64,000 nucleotides of DNA from Labedella populi (GCF_004078655.1 NZ_RZNC01000001.1:372001-436000); one strand, 5' to 3'. Positions 51,396 to 59,715 are shown, counted from the first letter of the stretch. Notes: a model not told the origin generated them from the letters alone. A program made the numbers and translations.

Positions 51396-52295
51396 ATGGC
51401 CCGCCGTTCCTCGACGAACTACCAACGCGCCGCCTGGGGCTTCCTGGCCCCGGGCGTCGTGGCGGTCGTCCTCGTCCTCCACCTGCCCGTCGTCTACACC
51501 GTCTATCTGAGCTTCACCGACTTCAACGGACTCGGTGATCCGGACTTCGTCGGTCTCGACAACTACGTGCGGATGTTCCGCGACCCCGCGGTCCTGACGT
51601 CAATCGTCAACACACTGTTGTGGGTGGTCGGGACCCTCGTCGTCCCGGTCGGCCTCGGCCTCGTCGTCGCGTATCTGGCGTTCGGGCTCCCCGGAGGCGC
51701 CTGGCTGCGCGTGCCGTTCCTCATCCCGTACGCGCTGTCCGGTGTCGCCGTCGGCGTCGTGTTCTCGTTCGTGTTGCAGAACGGGGGAGCGCTGTCACAA
51801 GCGCTCGAGTGGCTGAATCTCCCCGGATCCGAGTTGCGCTGGCTGCAGGACGCGCCCCTCAACACGTTCGCGATGATCATCGCCTCGGCGTGGCAGGGCG
51901 TCGGAGTGAACGCTCTCCTCTTCACGGTGGGGCTGCAGTCGATCCCGAAGGAGCCACTCGAGGCCGCGAAGGTGGATGGAGCGGTGGGCTGGCGCCTCTT
52001 CCGCTACATGATCTGGCCGCTGCTTCGCCCGTCCACGACGATCGTCGTGGGCCTCTCGATCGTGAACAGCCTCAAGACGTTCGACATCGTGCAGTCGATG
52101 ACCCAGGGCGGACCGAACCGTGTCTCGGAGACGCTCGGCGTGACGATGTACCGGAACACGTTCCTCAACAGCGAATACGGGCTCGGCGCCGCCGTCGCCC
52201 TCTTCCTCACGGTCATCACTCTCGCGGCGTCGATCATCTACCTGCGGAGGCAGCTCACCATCGGCGACCCCGTGAAGAAGGCGGTGCGGTCATGA
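51396..52295 (+). CDS. Sugar ABC permease, MalF/UgpA-like
   Basis: A 299-residue permease with about six membrane helices. RAAWGFLAPGVVAVVLVLHLPVVYTVYLSFTDFNG is the usual start, and the coupling motif is IPKEPLEAAKVDGAVGWRLFRYMIWPLLRPS. It lies 8 bases after the binding-protein gene and overlaps the next permease by ATGA. Confidence 0.93.
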   Translation: MARRSSTNYQRAAWGFLAPGVVAVVLVLHLPVVYTVYLSFTDFNGLGDPDFVGLDNYVRMFRDPAVLTSIVNTLLWVVGTLVVPVGLGLVVAYLAFGLPGGAWLRVPFLIPYALSGVAVGVVFSFVLQNGGALSQALEWLNLPGSELRWLQDAPLNTFAMIIASAWQGVGVNALLFTVGLQSIPKEPLEAAKVDGAVGWRLFRYMIWPLLRPSTTIVVGLSIVNSLKTFDIVQSMTQGGPNRVSETLGVTMYRNTFLNSEYGLGAAVALFLTVITLAASIIYLRRQLTIGDPVKKAVRS

Positions 52296-53113
52296 TCTCG
52301 AGAATCGTCCGGTACGTCGTCCTCGGTGCGCTCGGCATCCTGTGGCTCCTTCCCATCTACCTGCTGCTCGCCAACGCCGGGAAACTGACCTCCGAGTACT
52401 CCGGCTCGCAGTTGTGGTCACCCGGCAACCTGCCGGCCCTGCTGTCCAACGTCGGCGAGGTGTTCTCGACCACGGACGTTCCCTCGGGGCTCGGCGTCAC
52501 CTTCCTTTACGCGACGATCGCGCCGTTCATCGCGGTGGTCCTCGGCGCGGGCATCGGTTTCGCCGTGATCGTGCTGAAGCTCAAGCACGGCTTCTTCTGG
52601 TTCTTCGCCGTGTTCTGCGGCACCGTCTTCCCGCTGCAGATCATGGTGATCCCACTCTTCGCGGCGTTCTCGCAGATCGGTCTCTTCGACACCTTCACGG
52701 GCATGACGATCGTGTACGCGGCGGTGGCGACGCCGTTCTCCGCGTTCGTGATGCGCAACTTCTTCGCGGGCATCGCGGAGACCGTGTTCGAGGCGGCGGT
52801 CGTCGACGGGGCGAACCCCTGGCGGATCTTCACCCGCATCTATCTGCCGATGTCGCGCAGCGCTCTCGTGGTCGTGTTCATCCTGCAGGCGACGTGGGTG
52901 TGGAACGACCTCCTGCTCGCTCTCGTGCTCACCCAGAGCGCGTCCACGCGACCGGTCATGCCGCTTCTCGCGGCGCTGCAGTCCACGGAGGGCGGCGGCT
53001 CCGCCTACACGGTCGTGCTCACGGCGGCGCTCATCGTCTCGATCCCGACGGCGCTCCTGTTCATGTTCACGCAGCGCATCTTCCAGCGCGGTCTGTCCCT
53101 CGGCCAGTACTGA
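52292..53113 (+). CDS. Sugar ABC permease, MalG/UgpE-like
   Basis: A 273-residue permease with about six helices. The coupling motif is ETVFEAAVVDGANPWRIFTRIYLPMSRSAL, and the ending LLFMFTQRIFQRGLSLGQY resembles other MalG-like permeases. It completes the membrane part of the importer. A strong hairpin 30 bases beyond the stop closes the operon. Confidence 0.93.
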   Translation: MISRIVRYVVLGALGILWLLPIYLLLANAGKLTSEYSGSQLWSPGNLPALLSNVGEVFSTTDVPSGLGVTFLYATIAPFIAVVLGAGIGFAVIVLKLKHGFFWFFAVFCGTVFPLQIMVIPLFAAFSQIGLFDTFTGMTIVYAAVATPFSAFVMRNFFAGIAETVFEAAVVDGANPWRIFTRIYLPMSRSALVVVFILQATWVWNDLLLALVLTQSASTRPVMPLLAALQSTEGGGSAYTVVLTAALIVSIPTALLFMFTQRIFQRGLSLGQY

Positions 53114-53144
53114 GGCGGTGGGTACTGAGGCTCTGGCGCGTCCT

Positions 53145-53169
53145 GGAGGGCCGGCTTCGCCGGCGCTCC
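53145..53169. terminator. Strong hairpin between convergent genes
   Basis: GGAGGGCCGGC (53145-53155) pairs with GCCGGCGCTCC (53159-53169) with one mismatch around the loop TTC, between the permease stop and the membrane-protein stop on the other strand. Confidence 0.7.
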
Positions 53170-53211
53170 ACTCTCCGCCGACCGCCACGGGAGTGCGGGC
53201 CGCTCGGAGGG

Positions 53212-53817
53212 TCACCGGGGGAGGCGCACGCCCGCCGATCGGAGTTCGAGTGCGGCGAGGTGCCGGACGACCGCGGGGTCACCGCGACGCCAAGCGGCGA
53301 TGACCGCGGGGTCGACGGCCAGGACGTCGCGCGGTTCGTGCTCCGTCAGGGCCCGGAAGGCGAGCAGCTCGACGGCGTTCGGGGAGGCGGCGAGTCGAGC
53401 GAGCCGGCCCCGGCGGACGGCACTGGAGAGCCGCGGCCGGACCCATGCGAGCGCAAGGATCGCGACGACGATCGCCACGATCATCCAGGAGACGATCGCA
53501 GCAAGCGTGTGGACGCCGAGTTGCCAATTCTCGCCGGCCGTCGCAAGCGAATCGGCGGCGCTGCTCGCGGCGTCGAAGGGGCCGCCGATGCTCTCGCCGA
53601 TGAGCGGCGTCGACGACAACGCGTCCCCGACGTCGCTCATCGTCGACGAGAGCCCCCGCCCGGATTCCTGGACGTTGCGGCCGATCGTGTCGAGCGCCGT
53701 GATGGTGCCGTGGATCGTCACGGCCAGCAGGATCCCGGCGACGAGCACGACGAGCGCGATCACGTCTCCGAGGATCTGCCCGGTCCGCTGCCGCCGAAAA
53801 TCCGAATACAGCTTCAC
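53212..53817 (-). CDS. Membrane protein of unknown function
   Basis: A 201-residue protein with two hydrophobic helices (VIALVVLVAGILLAVTIHG and IVSWMIVAIVVAILALAWV) that flank an extracytoplasmic loop of about 70 residues. A cytoplasmic carboxyl part with DPAVIAAWRRGDPAVVRHLAALELRSAGVRLPR follows. Similar two-helix proteins occur in Microbacteriaceae without known role. It is followed upstream by the CDF transporter gene in the same direction with a 32-base gap and could be co-transcribed. Confidence 0.7.
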   Translation of the reverse strand: MKLYSDFRRQRTGQILGDVIALVVLVAGILLAVTIHGTITALDTIGRNVQESGRGLSSTMSDVGDALSSTPLIGESIGGPFDAASSAADSLATAGENWQLGVHTLAAIVSWMIVAIVVAILALAWVRPRLSSAVRRGRLARLAASPNAVELLAFRALTEHEPRDVLAVDPAVIAAWRRGDPAVVRHLAALELRSAGVRLPR

Positions 53818-53849
53818 GCGATCCTCCTCGTGCTCGAAAGGTCATCGTC

Positions 53850-54512
53850 TCATCTGTCGTCGTGCTCCTCCTCGAGAAGCATCCCCACGGAGGTGGCACA
53901 CGCGTCCCCGCGCCACGCCTCGATGCCCTCGTGGACTGCGAAGCCCGCGATGACGAGTCCCGCGACGGCGTCAGCCCACCACCAGCCGAGCAGGCTGTTC
54001 GCGACGAGCCCCACGAGGACGGCTGCCGACAGATAGGTGCAGATCAACGTCTGGCGTGAGTCGGCGACGGCGCTCGCCGAGCCGAGTGCGTGACCGGTCC
54101 GCCGTTCCGCGACGGAGAGGAACGGCATGATGACGACACTGAGTGCGGTGATGACGATTCCCAGCGTCGAGTGCGCGACCTCCAGGCGAGCGGTGAGCGC
54201 GAGCGCCGACGAAGCCGTGACGTAGACCGCGAGAGCGAAGAAGGCGACGGCGATCACGCGCAGAGTGCCCTTCTCCCACCGCTCCGGGTCTCGGCGCGTG
54301 AACTGCCAGGCCACGGCGGCGGCGGAGAGGACCTCGACCGTCGAGTCGAGGCCGAAGCCGATGAGGGCCGCCGAGGAGGCGAGGGTGCCGGCTGTGAGGG
54401 CGACGATCGCTTCCACGAGGTTGTACGTGATCGTCGCGGCGACGATCCATCGGATGCGGCGCTCGAGCAGTTCGCGGCGCTCTCGAGTGATCGGAGGCGA
54501 AGCGGTGCTCAT
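53850..54512 (-). CDS. Cation diffusion facilitator-like metal exporter
   Basis: A 220-residue membrane protein with about five or six helices. ITYNLVEAIVALTAGTLASSAALIGFGLDSTVEVLSAA carries the metal-site Asp/Gly pattern of CDF helix 2, and ADSRQTLICTYLSAAVLVGL and WWADAVAGLVIAGFAVHEGIEAWRGD carry the helix-5 pattern. The usual cytoplasmic carboxyl domain is very short. The ATG at 54512 overlaps the ArsR stop, so it is probably a metal exporter induced through that ArsR sensor. The metal may be Cd, Zn or Pb and is not certain. Confidence 0.87.
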   Translation of the reverse strand: MSTASPPITRERRELLERRIRWIVAATITYNLVEAIVALTAGTLASSAALIGFGLDSTVEVLSAAAVAWQFTRRDPERWEKGTLRVIAVAFFALAVYVTASSALALTARLEVAHSTLGIVITALSVVIMPFLSVAERRTGHALGSASAVADSRQTLICTYLSAAVLVGLVANSLLGWWWADAVAGLVIAGFAVHEGIEAWRGDACATSVGMLLEEEHDDR

Positions 54513-54853
54513 GAGCACGTGCACCCGTCGTTCGAGCAGCACGTGGGATCGACGTGCAGGACGACTCTCACGAGCTCCCCGAGAGCCGGGGCGAGGTGCG
54601 GGTCGGCGAGCCGGTAGAGGGAGCGGCGTCCGTCGCGGGTGGCCTCGACGAGGCCGCAGCCTCGGAGACACGCGAGCTGGTTCGACATGACCTGGCGGGA
54701 GACGCCGAGGGTGTCCGCGAGGTCGGACGGGCGAGCGGGTGCCTCGCGGAGCGCGAGGAGGACGCCGGTCCGCGTGGCATCGGACAGCGCGTAGCCGAGG
54801 CGAGCGATGGCGGCGGCGTGCGTCGTCGTGACGGTCGTGTCTGCGAGAGGCAT
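54509..54853 (-). CDS. ArsR/SmtB-family metal-sensing repressor (CmtR-like)
   Basis: A 114-residue winged-helix repressor. ARLGYALSDATRTGVLLALREAPARPSDLADTLGVSRQVMSNQLACLRGCGLV contains the recognition helix with a Cys in LACLRGC, and the protein ends in DPTCCSNDGCTCS. Cys in the recognition helix plus Cys near the end is the CmtR-type cadmium/lead site. It overlaps the transporter gene and has an inverted repeat right before its start. Confidence 0.9.
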   Translation of the reverse strand: MPLADTTVTTTHAAAIARLGYALSDATRTGVLLALREAPARPSDLADTLGVSRQVMSNQLACLRGCGLVEATRDGRRSLYRLADPHLAPALGELVRVVLHVDPTCCSNDGCTCS

Positions 54854-54864
54854 GCCGCCTACAG

Positions 54865-54880
54865 TACAGCGTTCGCTGTA
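54865..54880. promoter_or_regulatory. ArsR operator
   Basis: TACAGCGTTCGCTGTA has perfect 7-base arms around TT. It starts 12 bases before the ArsR ATG and ends at the stop of the ROK gene, so the promoter overlaps the end of that gene. Confidence 0.7.
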
Positions 54881-54881
54881 T

Positions 54882-55829
54882 TCAGGCGAGGGTGTCGCGG
54901 GGGGACGCCGGGTGGGCGGCGCCGACACCCCAGGCGGCCGCTCCGAGGAGCGGTGCGTCGGCGAGAAGGGTCGAACGACGGACGAGGGGCGGTGCCCCGC
55001 CGCCGTCGAGCAAACCTCTCCGGAGGGGCGGTTCGAGCAGGTCCCACGAGCGGGAGATCGATCCCCCGACGACGAGTTCGTCGGCCCGGAAGCGGCCCAA
55101 CCAGGGCGCGAGTGCGACGCCGAGCGAGTGGAGGGCGTGATCGAGCACCGCCGTCGCGTCGGCATCGCCCGCGCGAGCGCTCGCCGCGATCTCGGCGACC
55201 GTCGTCGTGATGCCGGTGCGGCGGGCGAAACCCGTCATGATCGCACGAGTCGACACGGTGTCCTCGAGCGGGCCGCCGTGGACGTCGATGCGGAAGGCGT
55301 AGCCGTCCGGCGGTACCGAGGGCCCATCGGTGACGGGCAGCCCGGCGTCGAGGAAAGCGGAGCCGACGCCCGTACCGAGCGTGATGCACACGGAGCGGTG
55401 CGCGCGCTGCGCCGAGCCGAACGCCCACTCGCCGATGCCGTAGGCGACGGCATCGTTGAGGAAGTTGACGTTGTGCGGACCGATGTGGAGGCGACGCGCG
55501 AACTCCGGGTGCAGGGGGATGCCGGCGAGTGATGCGAATTTGGCGACTCCGGCGAACGTGCCGATGCCGGTGTCGTCGTCGAACGGCCCGGGCATCGCGA
55601 CGATGCACTCGTGGGCAGCCGGATCCACAGCGAGAGCCGGTCGGGCGATGTCGTCGAGAAGAGCGCCACGTCCGGCGTGCGGATCGATGTCGTGATCGGC
55701 GCGACTCTCGACCCGCGCCGTCCGCCCGTCCGTCACGACGATCGCCGCGGTCACGTGCGATCCACCCACGTCGAGGACGCGGATGCGGCGCTCTGCCGAC
55801 GCAGGAGACAGCGACGGCACTTCGTTCAC
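54882..55829 (-). CDS. ROK-family sugar kinase-like protein
   Basis: A 315-residue ASKHA-fold protein. VLDVGGSHVTAAIV is the phosphate-1 loop, FLNDAVAYGIGEWAFG contains the catalytic Asp, ITLGTGVGSAFLDAG is phosphate-2, and ELVVGGSISRSW is the adenosine motif. The usual zinc motif CxCGxxGC is absent. It has a LacI-type operator just before its start, like the mannosidase and ABC operons, so it is probably the mannose or mannoside kinase that produces mannose 6-phosphate for the isomerase. That role is inferred from shared regulation. Confidence 0.85.
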   Translation of the reverse strand: MNEVPSLSPASAERRIRVLDVGGSHVTAAIVVTDGRTARVESRADHDIDPHAGRGALLDDIARPALAVDPAAHECIVAMPGPFDDDTGIGTFAGVAKFASLAGIPLHPEFARRLHIGPHNVNFLNDAVAYGIGEWAFGSAQRAHRSVCITLGTGVGSAFLDAGLPVTDGPSVPPDGYAFRIDVHGGPLEDTVSTRAIMTGFARRTGITTTVAEIAASARAGDADATAVLDHALHSLGVALAPWLGRFRADELVVGGSISRSWDLLEPPLRRGLLDGGGAPPLVRRSTLLADAPLLGAAAWGVGAAHPASPRDTLA

Positions 55830-55848
55830 GTCGTCAGCCTAGCCGCCA

Positions 55849-55864
55849 CTGGTAACGCTACCAA
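55849..55864. promoter_or_regulatory. LacI-type operator 3
   Basis: CTGGTAACGCTACCAA is a nearly perfect palindrome 20 bases upstream of the ROK gene. TGGTAACG is common to all three sites in the 48-56 kb region. Confidence 0.65.
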
Positions 55865-55900
55865 GTGCGCGTTCCGAGCAGGGACGCGATGGTCGGCGTC

Positions 55901-56860
55901 TTACTCCGTCGACGAAGGGCGGAGGGCGTCGACGGCGATCTCGGTGGCTCGCGCGATGAGGGCGTCGTCGGACTCCGCATCCTCGGCGGCCCGGTCGGAG
56001 AGGATTGCGAGCACGAGGGGGTCGCTGCCATCCGCCGGCCAGATGACCGCGATGTCGTTGCGGGTCCCGTACGATGCCGAGCCCGTCTTGTCGGCGACCG
56101 TCCAGTCGCCGGGCACGCCGGCACGGATGAGGTCGTCCCCCGTCGTGTTGAGTCTCAACCAGTCGGTGAGCAGGGCGCTCTCGTCCTCGCTCAGCGCGTC
56201 GCCGAGGACGTAGGCCCGCAGGTCCGCGGCGAGCGCCGCCGGTGTGCTCGTATCGCGGACGTCGCCCGGTATGGCCGAGTTGAGGTCGGGCTCTTCGCGC
56301 TCCGACACCGTGACGTCGTCGCCGATCTCCTCGAGCGCGGAGTCGAATCCCTCGGGGCCGCCGAGCGCCTCGAGGAGGAGGTTTCCCGCCGTGTTGTCGC
56401 TGTAGCGGATGGCGGCATCGGCGACGTCGCTCAGGGTCATACCCTCGTCGACGTGCTCCTCCGTGATGGGGGAGTGGGCCACGAGGTCGTCCTCCGTGAA
56501 CGTGACGACCTCGAGGAGACCGGGGATGCCGACGGTGTCGAGAAGGGCGCCGGCGGCGAGGGCCTTGTACGTGGACGCGAAGGCGAAGCGTTCGCCGGCT
56601 CGCCACTGCACCTCGGCCCCGGTCGCGGTGTCGAGCGCGTAGACGCCGAGTCGTGCGTCGAACTCCTCCTCCAGGGCCGTGAAGGCGGGATCGGTCGCCG
56701 GGGGTGTGGGAGACATCGGCGTGGCGGAGGGAGTGGGTGTCGGTGCAGTCGAGGCGGGCGCAGGGCTCTCGCCGGTCGAGCACCCGGTCAGCGCGAGGAG
56801 GCCGAGCCCGAGAATGAGCGCGAAGCCACCGGGGCGGCGGGACGAGACGGTGAGCGGCAC
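55901..56860 (-). CDS. Class A beta-lactamase, lipoprotein form
   Basis: A 319-residue serine beta-lactamase. Signal peptide and lipobox LTGC (about 25-28) are followed by a Pro/Thr-rich linker, then the active-site Ser in FASTYKAL, SDN loop YSDNTAGN, omega-loop EREEPDLN with the general-base Glu, and KTG in VADKTGSASYGTRND. All catalytic elements are intact, so it should hydrolyse at least penicillins. The GTG at 56860 has GGAGGAGAT upstream. It is monocistronic and divergent from lplA. No regulator or mobile element lies beside it, so it appears to be a resident chromosomal gene. Confidence 0.92.
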   Translation of the reverse strand: MPLTVSSRRPGGFALILGLGLLALTGCSTGESPAPASTAPTPTPSATPMSPTPPATDPAFTALEEEFDARLGVYALDTATGAEVQWRAGERFAFASTYKALAAGALLDTVGIPGLLEVVTFTEDDLVAHSPITEEHVDEGMTLSDVADAAIRYSDNTAGNLLLEALGGPEGFDSALEEIGDDVTVSEREEPDLNSAIPGDVRDTSTPAALAADLRAYVLGDALSEDESALLTDWLRLNTTGDDLIRAGVPGDWTVADKTGSASYGTRNDIAVIWPADGSDPLVLAILSDRAAEDAESDDALIARATEIAVDALRPSSTE

Positions 56861-56989
56861 GACGAGATCTCCTCCGGTGACGAGCGGTGAGTCTTCGACA
56901 CTACCCACGCCACCGGCCTGTCCGCGTCCCCCGCGGCAGGCTCGTCCCCCGGCGGGCGTGATCGCAGCGCTCGCGGATAGTGTGTACGC

Positions 56990-58039
56990 ATGCACGGTGA
57001 GTACAAGGTCCCGGGTGGCAAACTCGTCGTCGTCGATCTCGACATCGTCGATGACCGGCTCGCCGACGTCCGCATCGCGGGAGACTTCTTCCTCGAGCCC
57101 GACGACGCCCTCGACGCGATCAACGCCGCCGTCGAGGGACTTCCCGCGGAGTCGGATTCGTCGCGCATCGCCGCGGCGGTGCGCGCGGCGCTCCCCGAGG
57201 GGGCGACGCTCTTGGGTTTCAGCCCCGAGGCCGTCGGCGTCGTGGTGCGCCGGGCGCTCACGAACGCGGCCGACTGGCGCGATTTCGACTGGGAGATCGT
57301 GGACTCCGGCGCCATCTCGCCGCGCATGCACCTCGCGCTCGACGAGGTCCTCACCGCGGAGGTCGGGGAGGGCCGCCGCGGTCCCACTCTTCGCATCTGG
57401 GAGTGGAACGAGTCAGCCGTCGTGATCGGCAGCTTCCAGTCGGTGAAGAACGAGGTCGACCTGGAGAACGCCGCGGCCTACGGCTTCGACGTCGTCCGTC
57501 GCATCTCGGGCGGTGGGGCGATGATGATGGGCTCCGGCAACGTCATCACCTACTCCCTCTACGTGCCCGCCGAACTCGTTCAGGGCATGACGTTCGCCGA
57601 CTCCTACGCGTTCCTCGACGAGTGGGTGCTGCAGGCGCTGCAGTCGCTCGGCATCGACGCGACCTACCAGGGCCTCAACGACATCACGAGCCCCGCGGGC
57701 AAGATCGGCGGGGCCGCGCAGAAGCGGCTCGGTTCCGGCGCCGTACTGCACCACGTCACCATGAGCTACGACATCGACGGTGAGCTCATGACGAAGGTGC
57801 TGCGCATCGGCCGCGAGAAGATGAGCGACAAGGGCACGAAATCCGCCGCGAAGCGTGTCGATCCGCTCAAGAGCCAGACGGGGCTCTCCCGCGCCGAGAT
57901 CATCGAGCGCATGCTGCAGTCGTTCCGCTCGCTCACGGGCGCGCGCGAGGGGCACATCACGGAAGCCGAGTTCGCCGCAGCCGAGCAGCTCGCCGAGTCG
58001 AAGTTCGCGTCCGACGCCTGGCTCCACCGCGTTCCGTGA
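56990..58039 (+). CDS. lplA: Lipoate-protein ligase
   Basis: A 349-residue enzyme that attaches lipoate to lipoyl domains of dehydrogenase complexes. The first 90 residues match the small accessory domain usually found at the other end (HGEYKVPGGKLVVVDLDIVDDRLADVRIAGDFFLEPDDAL). The catalytic domain has RIWEWNESAVVIGSFQS, RRISGGGAMMMGSGNVITYSL and the lysine in SPAGKIGGAAQKR. The domain order (accessory first) is the reversed arrangement seen in several actinobacteria. Its stop overlaps the methyltransferase start (GTGA). Confidence 0.92.
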   Translation: MHGEYKVPGGKLVVVDLDIVDDRLADVRIAGDFFLEPDDALDAINAAVEGLPAESDSSRIAAAVRAALPEGATLLGFSPEAVGVVVRRALTNAADWRDFDWEIVDSGAISPRMHLALDEVLTAEVGEGRRGPTLRIWEWNESAVVIGSFQSVKNEVDLENAAAYGFDVVRRISGGGAMMMGSGNVITYSLYVPAELVQGMTFADSYAFLDEWVLQALQSLGIDATYQGLNDITSPAGKIGGAAQKRLGSGAVLHHVTMSYDIDGELMTKVLRIGREKMSDKGTKSAAKRVDPLKSQTGLSRAEIIERMLQSFRSLTGAREGHITEAEFAAAEQLAESKFASDAWLHRVP

Positions 58040-59001
58040 CGTCGCAGGACGAGAGACGCCTCCCCGAGTCGAGCACGATCATCGAGGGCGACAACCTCGA
58101 GGTCACGGCGTCGCTGCCTGACGGGGCGTTCACGGTCGTCTATCTCGATCCGCCGTTCAACACGGGTCGAGTGCAGCGGCGGCAGTCAGTGACGAGCGAG
58201 CGGATCCTGCCCGTGGATCCGGCGGCCGACGAGACCACCGCCACGGAACCGTCCGATGTCGAACCAGCCGGCCCGCCGATCGACGCCGAGGCACCCGAGA
58301 CTCCTCCCGGTCGCGGTGCTCTCGACCCGAGCACGCGCGTCGTCACGGGCTTCAAGGGAGCGACGTATCGGCACGTGCGCGGCGAACTGCGCGTCTTCGA
58401 CGACGCGTTCGACGACTACTGGGAGTTCCTCGAACCGCGCCTCACGGAGGCGTGGCGCCTCCTCGCCGACGACGGCACGCTCTACCTGCACCTCGACTAC
58501 CGCGAGGCGCACTACGCGAAGGTCCTGCTCGACGCGCTCTTCGGGCGCGACTGCTTCCTCAACGAGATCATCTGGGCCTACGACTACGGCGCGAAGTCGC
58601 GCTCGCGCTGGCCCACGAAGCACGACACGATCCTCGTCTATGTGAAGGACCCCGCCGCCTATCACTTCGACTCCACCGCGGTCGATCGCGAGCCGTACAT
58701 GGCGCCGGGCCTCGTGACGCCGGAGAAGGCGGAGCGTGGCAAGCTCCCGACGGATGTCTGGTGGCACACGATCGTCTCCCCGACGGGGTCAGAGAAGACG
58801 GGTTACCCGACGCAGAAGCCGCTCGGCGTCCTCCGCCGCATCATCCAGGCGTCGAGCCGACAGGGCGACTGGGTGCTCGACTTCTTCGCGGGCAGCGGCA
58901 CGACGGGCGCGGCCGCGGCCGAGCTCGGCCGCAACTACGTTCTCGTCGACTCGAACCCGGCGGCCATCGCCGTCATGCGCGATCGTCTCGGCTCCGCGTG
59001 A
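58036..59001 (+). CDS. Orphan site-specific DNA methyltransferase (N6-adenine or N4-cytosine)
   Basis: A 321-residue beta-class amino-methyltransferase. Catalytic motif DPPFNTG is at about 37-43, FEGDNLEV-like IIEGDNLEVTASLP just before it, and the SAM-binding motif LDFFAGSGTTGAAAAELGRNYV comes near the end, so the motif order is IV before I. An Ala/Pro/Thr-rich insertion (about 55-95) separates motif IV from the rest. No restriction enzyme gene is adjacent, so it is probably regulatory or a housekeeping methyltransferase. It is translationally coupled to lplA. The recognition site is unknown. Confidence 0.9.
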   Translation: MTSQDERRLPESSTIIEGDNLEVTASLPDGAFTVVYLDPPFNTGRVQRRQSVTSERILPVDPAADETTATEPSDVEPAGPPIDAEAPETPPGRGALDPSTRVVTGFKGATYRHVRGELRVFDDAFDDYWEFLEPRLTEAWRLLADDGTLYLHLDYREAHYAKVLLDALFGRDCFLNEIIWAYDYGAKSRSRWPTKHDTILVYVKDPAAYHFDSTAVDREPYMAPGLVTPEKAERGKLPTDVWWHTIVSPTGSEKTGYPTQKPLGVLRRIIQASSRQGDWVLDFFAGSGTTGAAAAELGRNYVLVDSNPAAIAVMRDRLGSA

Positions 59002-59035
59002 GAGGCAGACGCGCGACACCCGGCGGTCGCCTGCC

Positions 59036-59110
59036 CTTCGACAAGCTCAGGGACCGTGCTGCCGCAGGATCGCAGAGACGGTCTTCGAACGGTCGCTGAG
59101 CCTGTCGAAG
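59036..59110. repeat. CTTCGACA inverted repeat between convergent genes
   Basis: CTTCGACAAGCTCAGGGACC (59036-59055, continuing with G) and the complementary arm at 59090-59110 match at 19 of 21 positions around a 33-base loop. TTCGACAAGCTCAG / CTGAGCCTGTCGAA arms recur between convergent genes in many high-GC genomes. It probably acts as a terminator for both sides. Confidence 0.75.
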
Positions 59111-59118
59111 CGCGAGCG

Positions 59119-59560
59119 TCAGGCGCGTTCCACCGGGAGCCAGAGTTCGCACGTGGCGGTGCTGAAGTCCTCGGTTCGGTCGAGGATCGAGACGAGCGAT
59201 GGTCCGGGGCGGAGCCGCCACGGGTTCGACGGAAACCGATCGGTCGCCGTGGCGGCCCACACCGACTGCAGTGCCGCCGGGTAGCCGCCTTCCGTGCGGA
59301 ACACTGCCCACGTGCCGGCCGGTACCTCGATCACATCCAGATCGGCGGGGATGTCCGCCGCCTCGGTGACGGCGACGCCGTGCAGGTAGGTCAACTCGCT
59401 GCCCTCGGCGTAGTCGGGGTCGACGTCGGCGCTCACCTGGCAACGGACGTACTCAGGCAACGGCATTCCGGCCAACGACGAGAACATCCGTCGCAGGTGG
59501 TACTCGGTCGTCCCGAGTCCGGTCGCCAGTGCGGCGACGTCGAGGTCGACGAAATCTTGC
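59119..59560 (-). pseudogene. AraC-type regulator remnant with effector-binding domain
   Basis: From 59487 a 122-codon frame encodes LTYLHGVAVTEAADIPADLDVIEVPAGTWAVFRTEGGYPAALQ, a GyrI-like effector-binding domain. Upstream in the same frame, without a usable start codon, is DVAALATGLGTTEYHLRRMFSSLAGMPLPEYVR, half of an AraC helix-turn-helix. The second DNA-binding helix pair and the beginning of the effector domain are missing between EYVR and SADVDPDY. A stop lies at about 59567. A short product from 59487 is conceivable but would not bind DNA. Confidence 0.65.
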
Positions 59561-59633
59561 TGTCCCAGCGGTGGAGCCCCTCCTCAGTCCCCGAAATGAG
59601 GAAGCTCCGTCCGGGCCCGGCCCCAGGAGCTCA

Positions 59634-59681
59634 ACGGACGACCGCTGCGCGGCCGGCACGGACGACCGCTGCGCGGCCGGC
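59634..59681. repeat. Exact 24-bp tandem duplication
   Basis: The 24-base unit beginning ACGGACGACCGCTGCGCGGC occurs twice without any difference (59634-59657, 59658-59681). It lies in the non-coding gap before the small gene at 59716 and looks like a recent slippage or duplication event. Confidence 0.9.
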
Positions 59682-59715
59682 GCTGTGGGCACCCTGCGGG
59701 CGCCGTCTTCTTACC

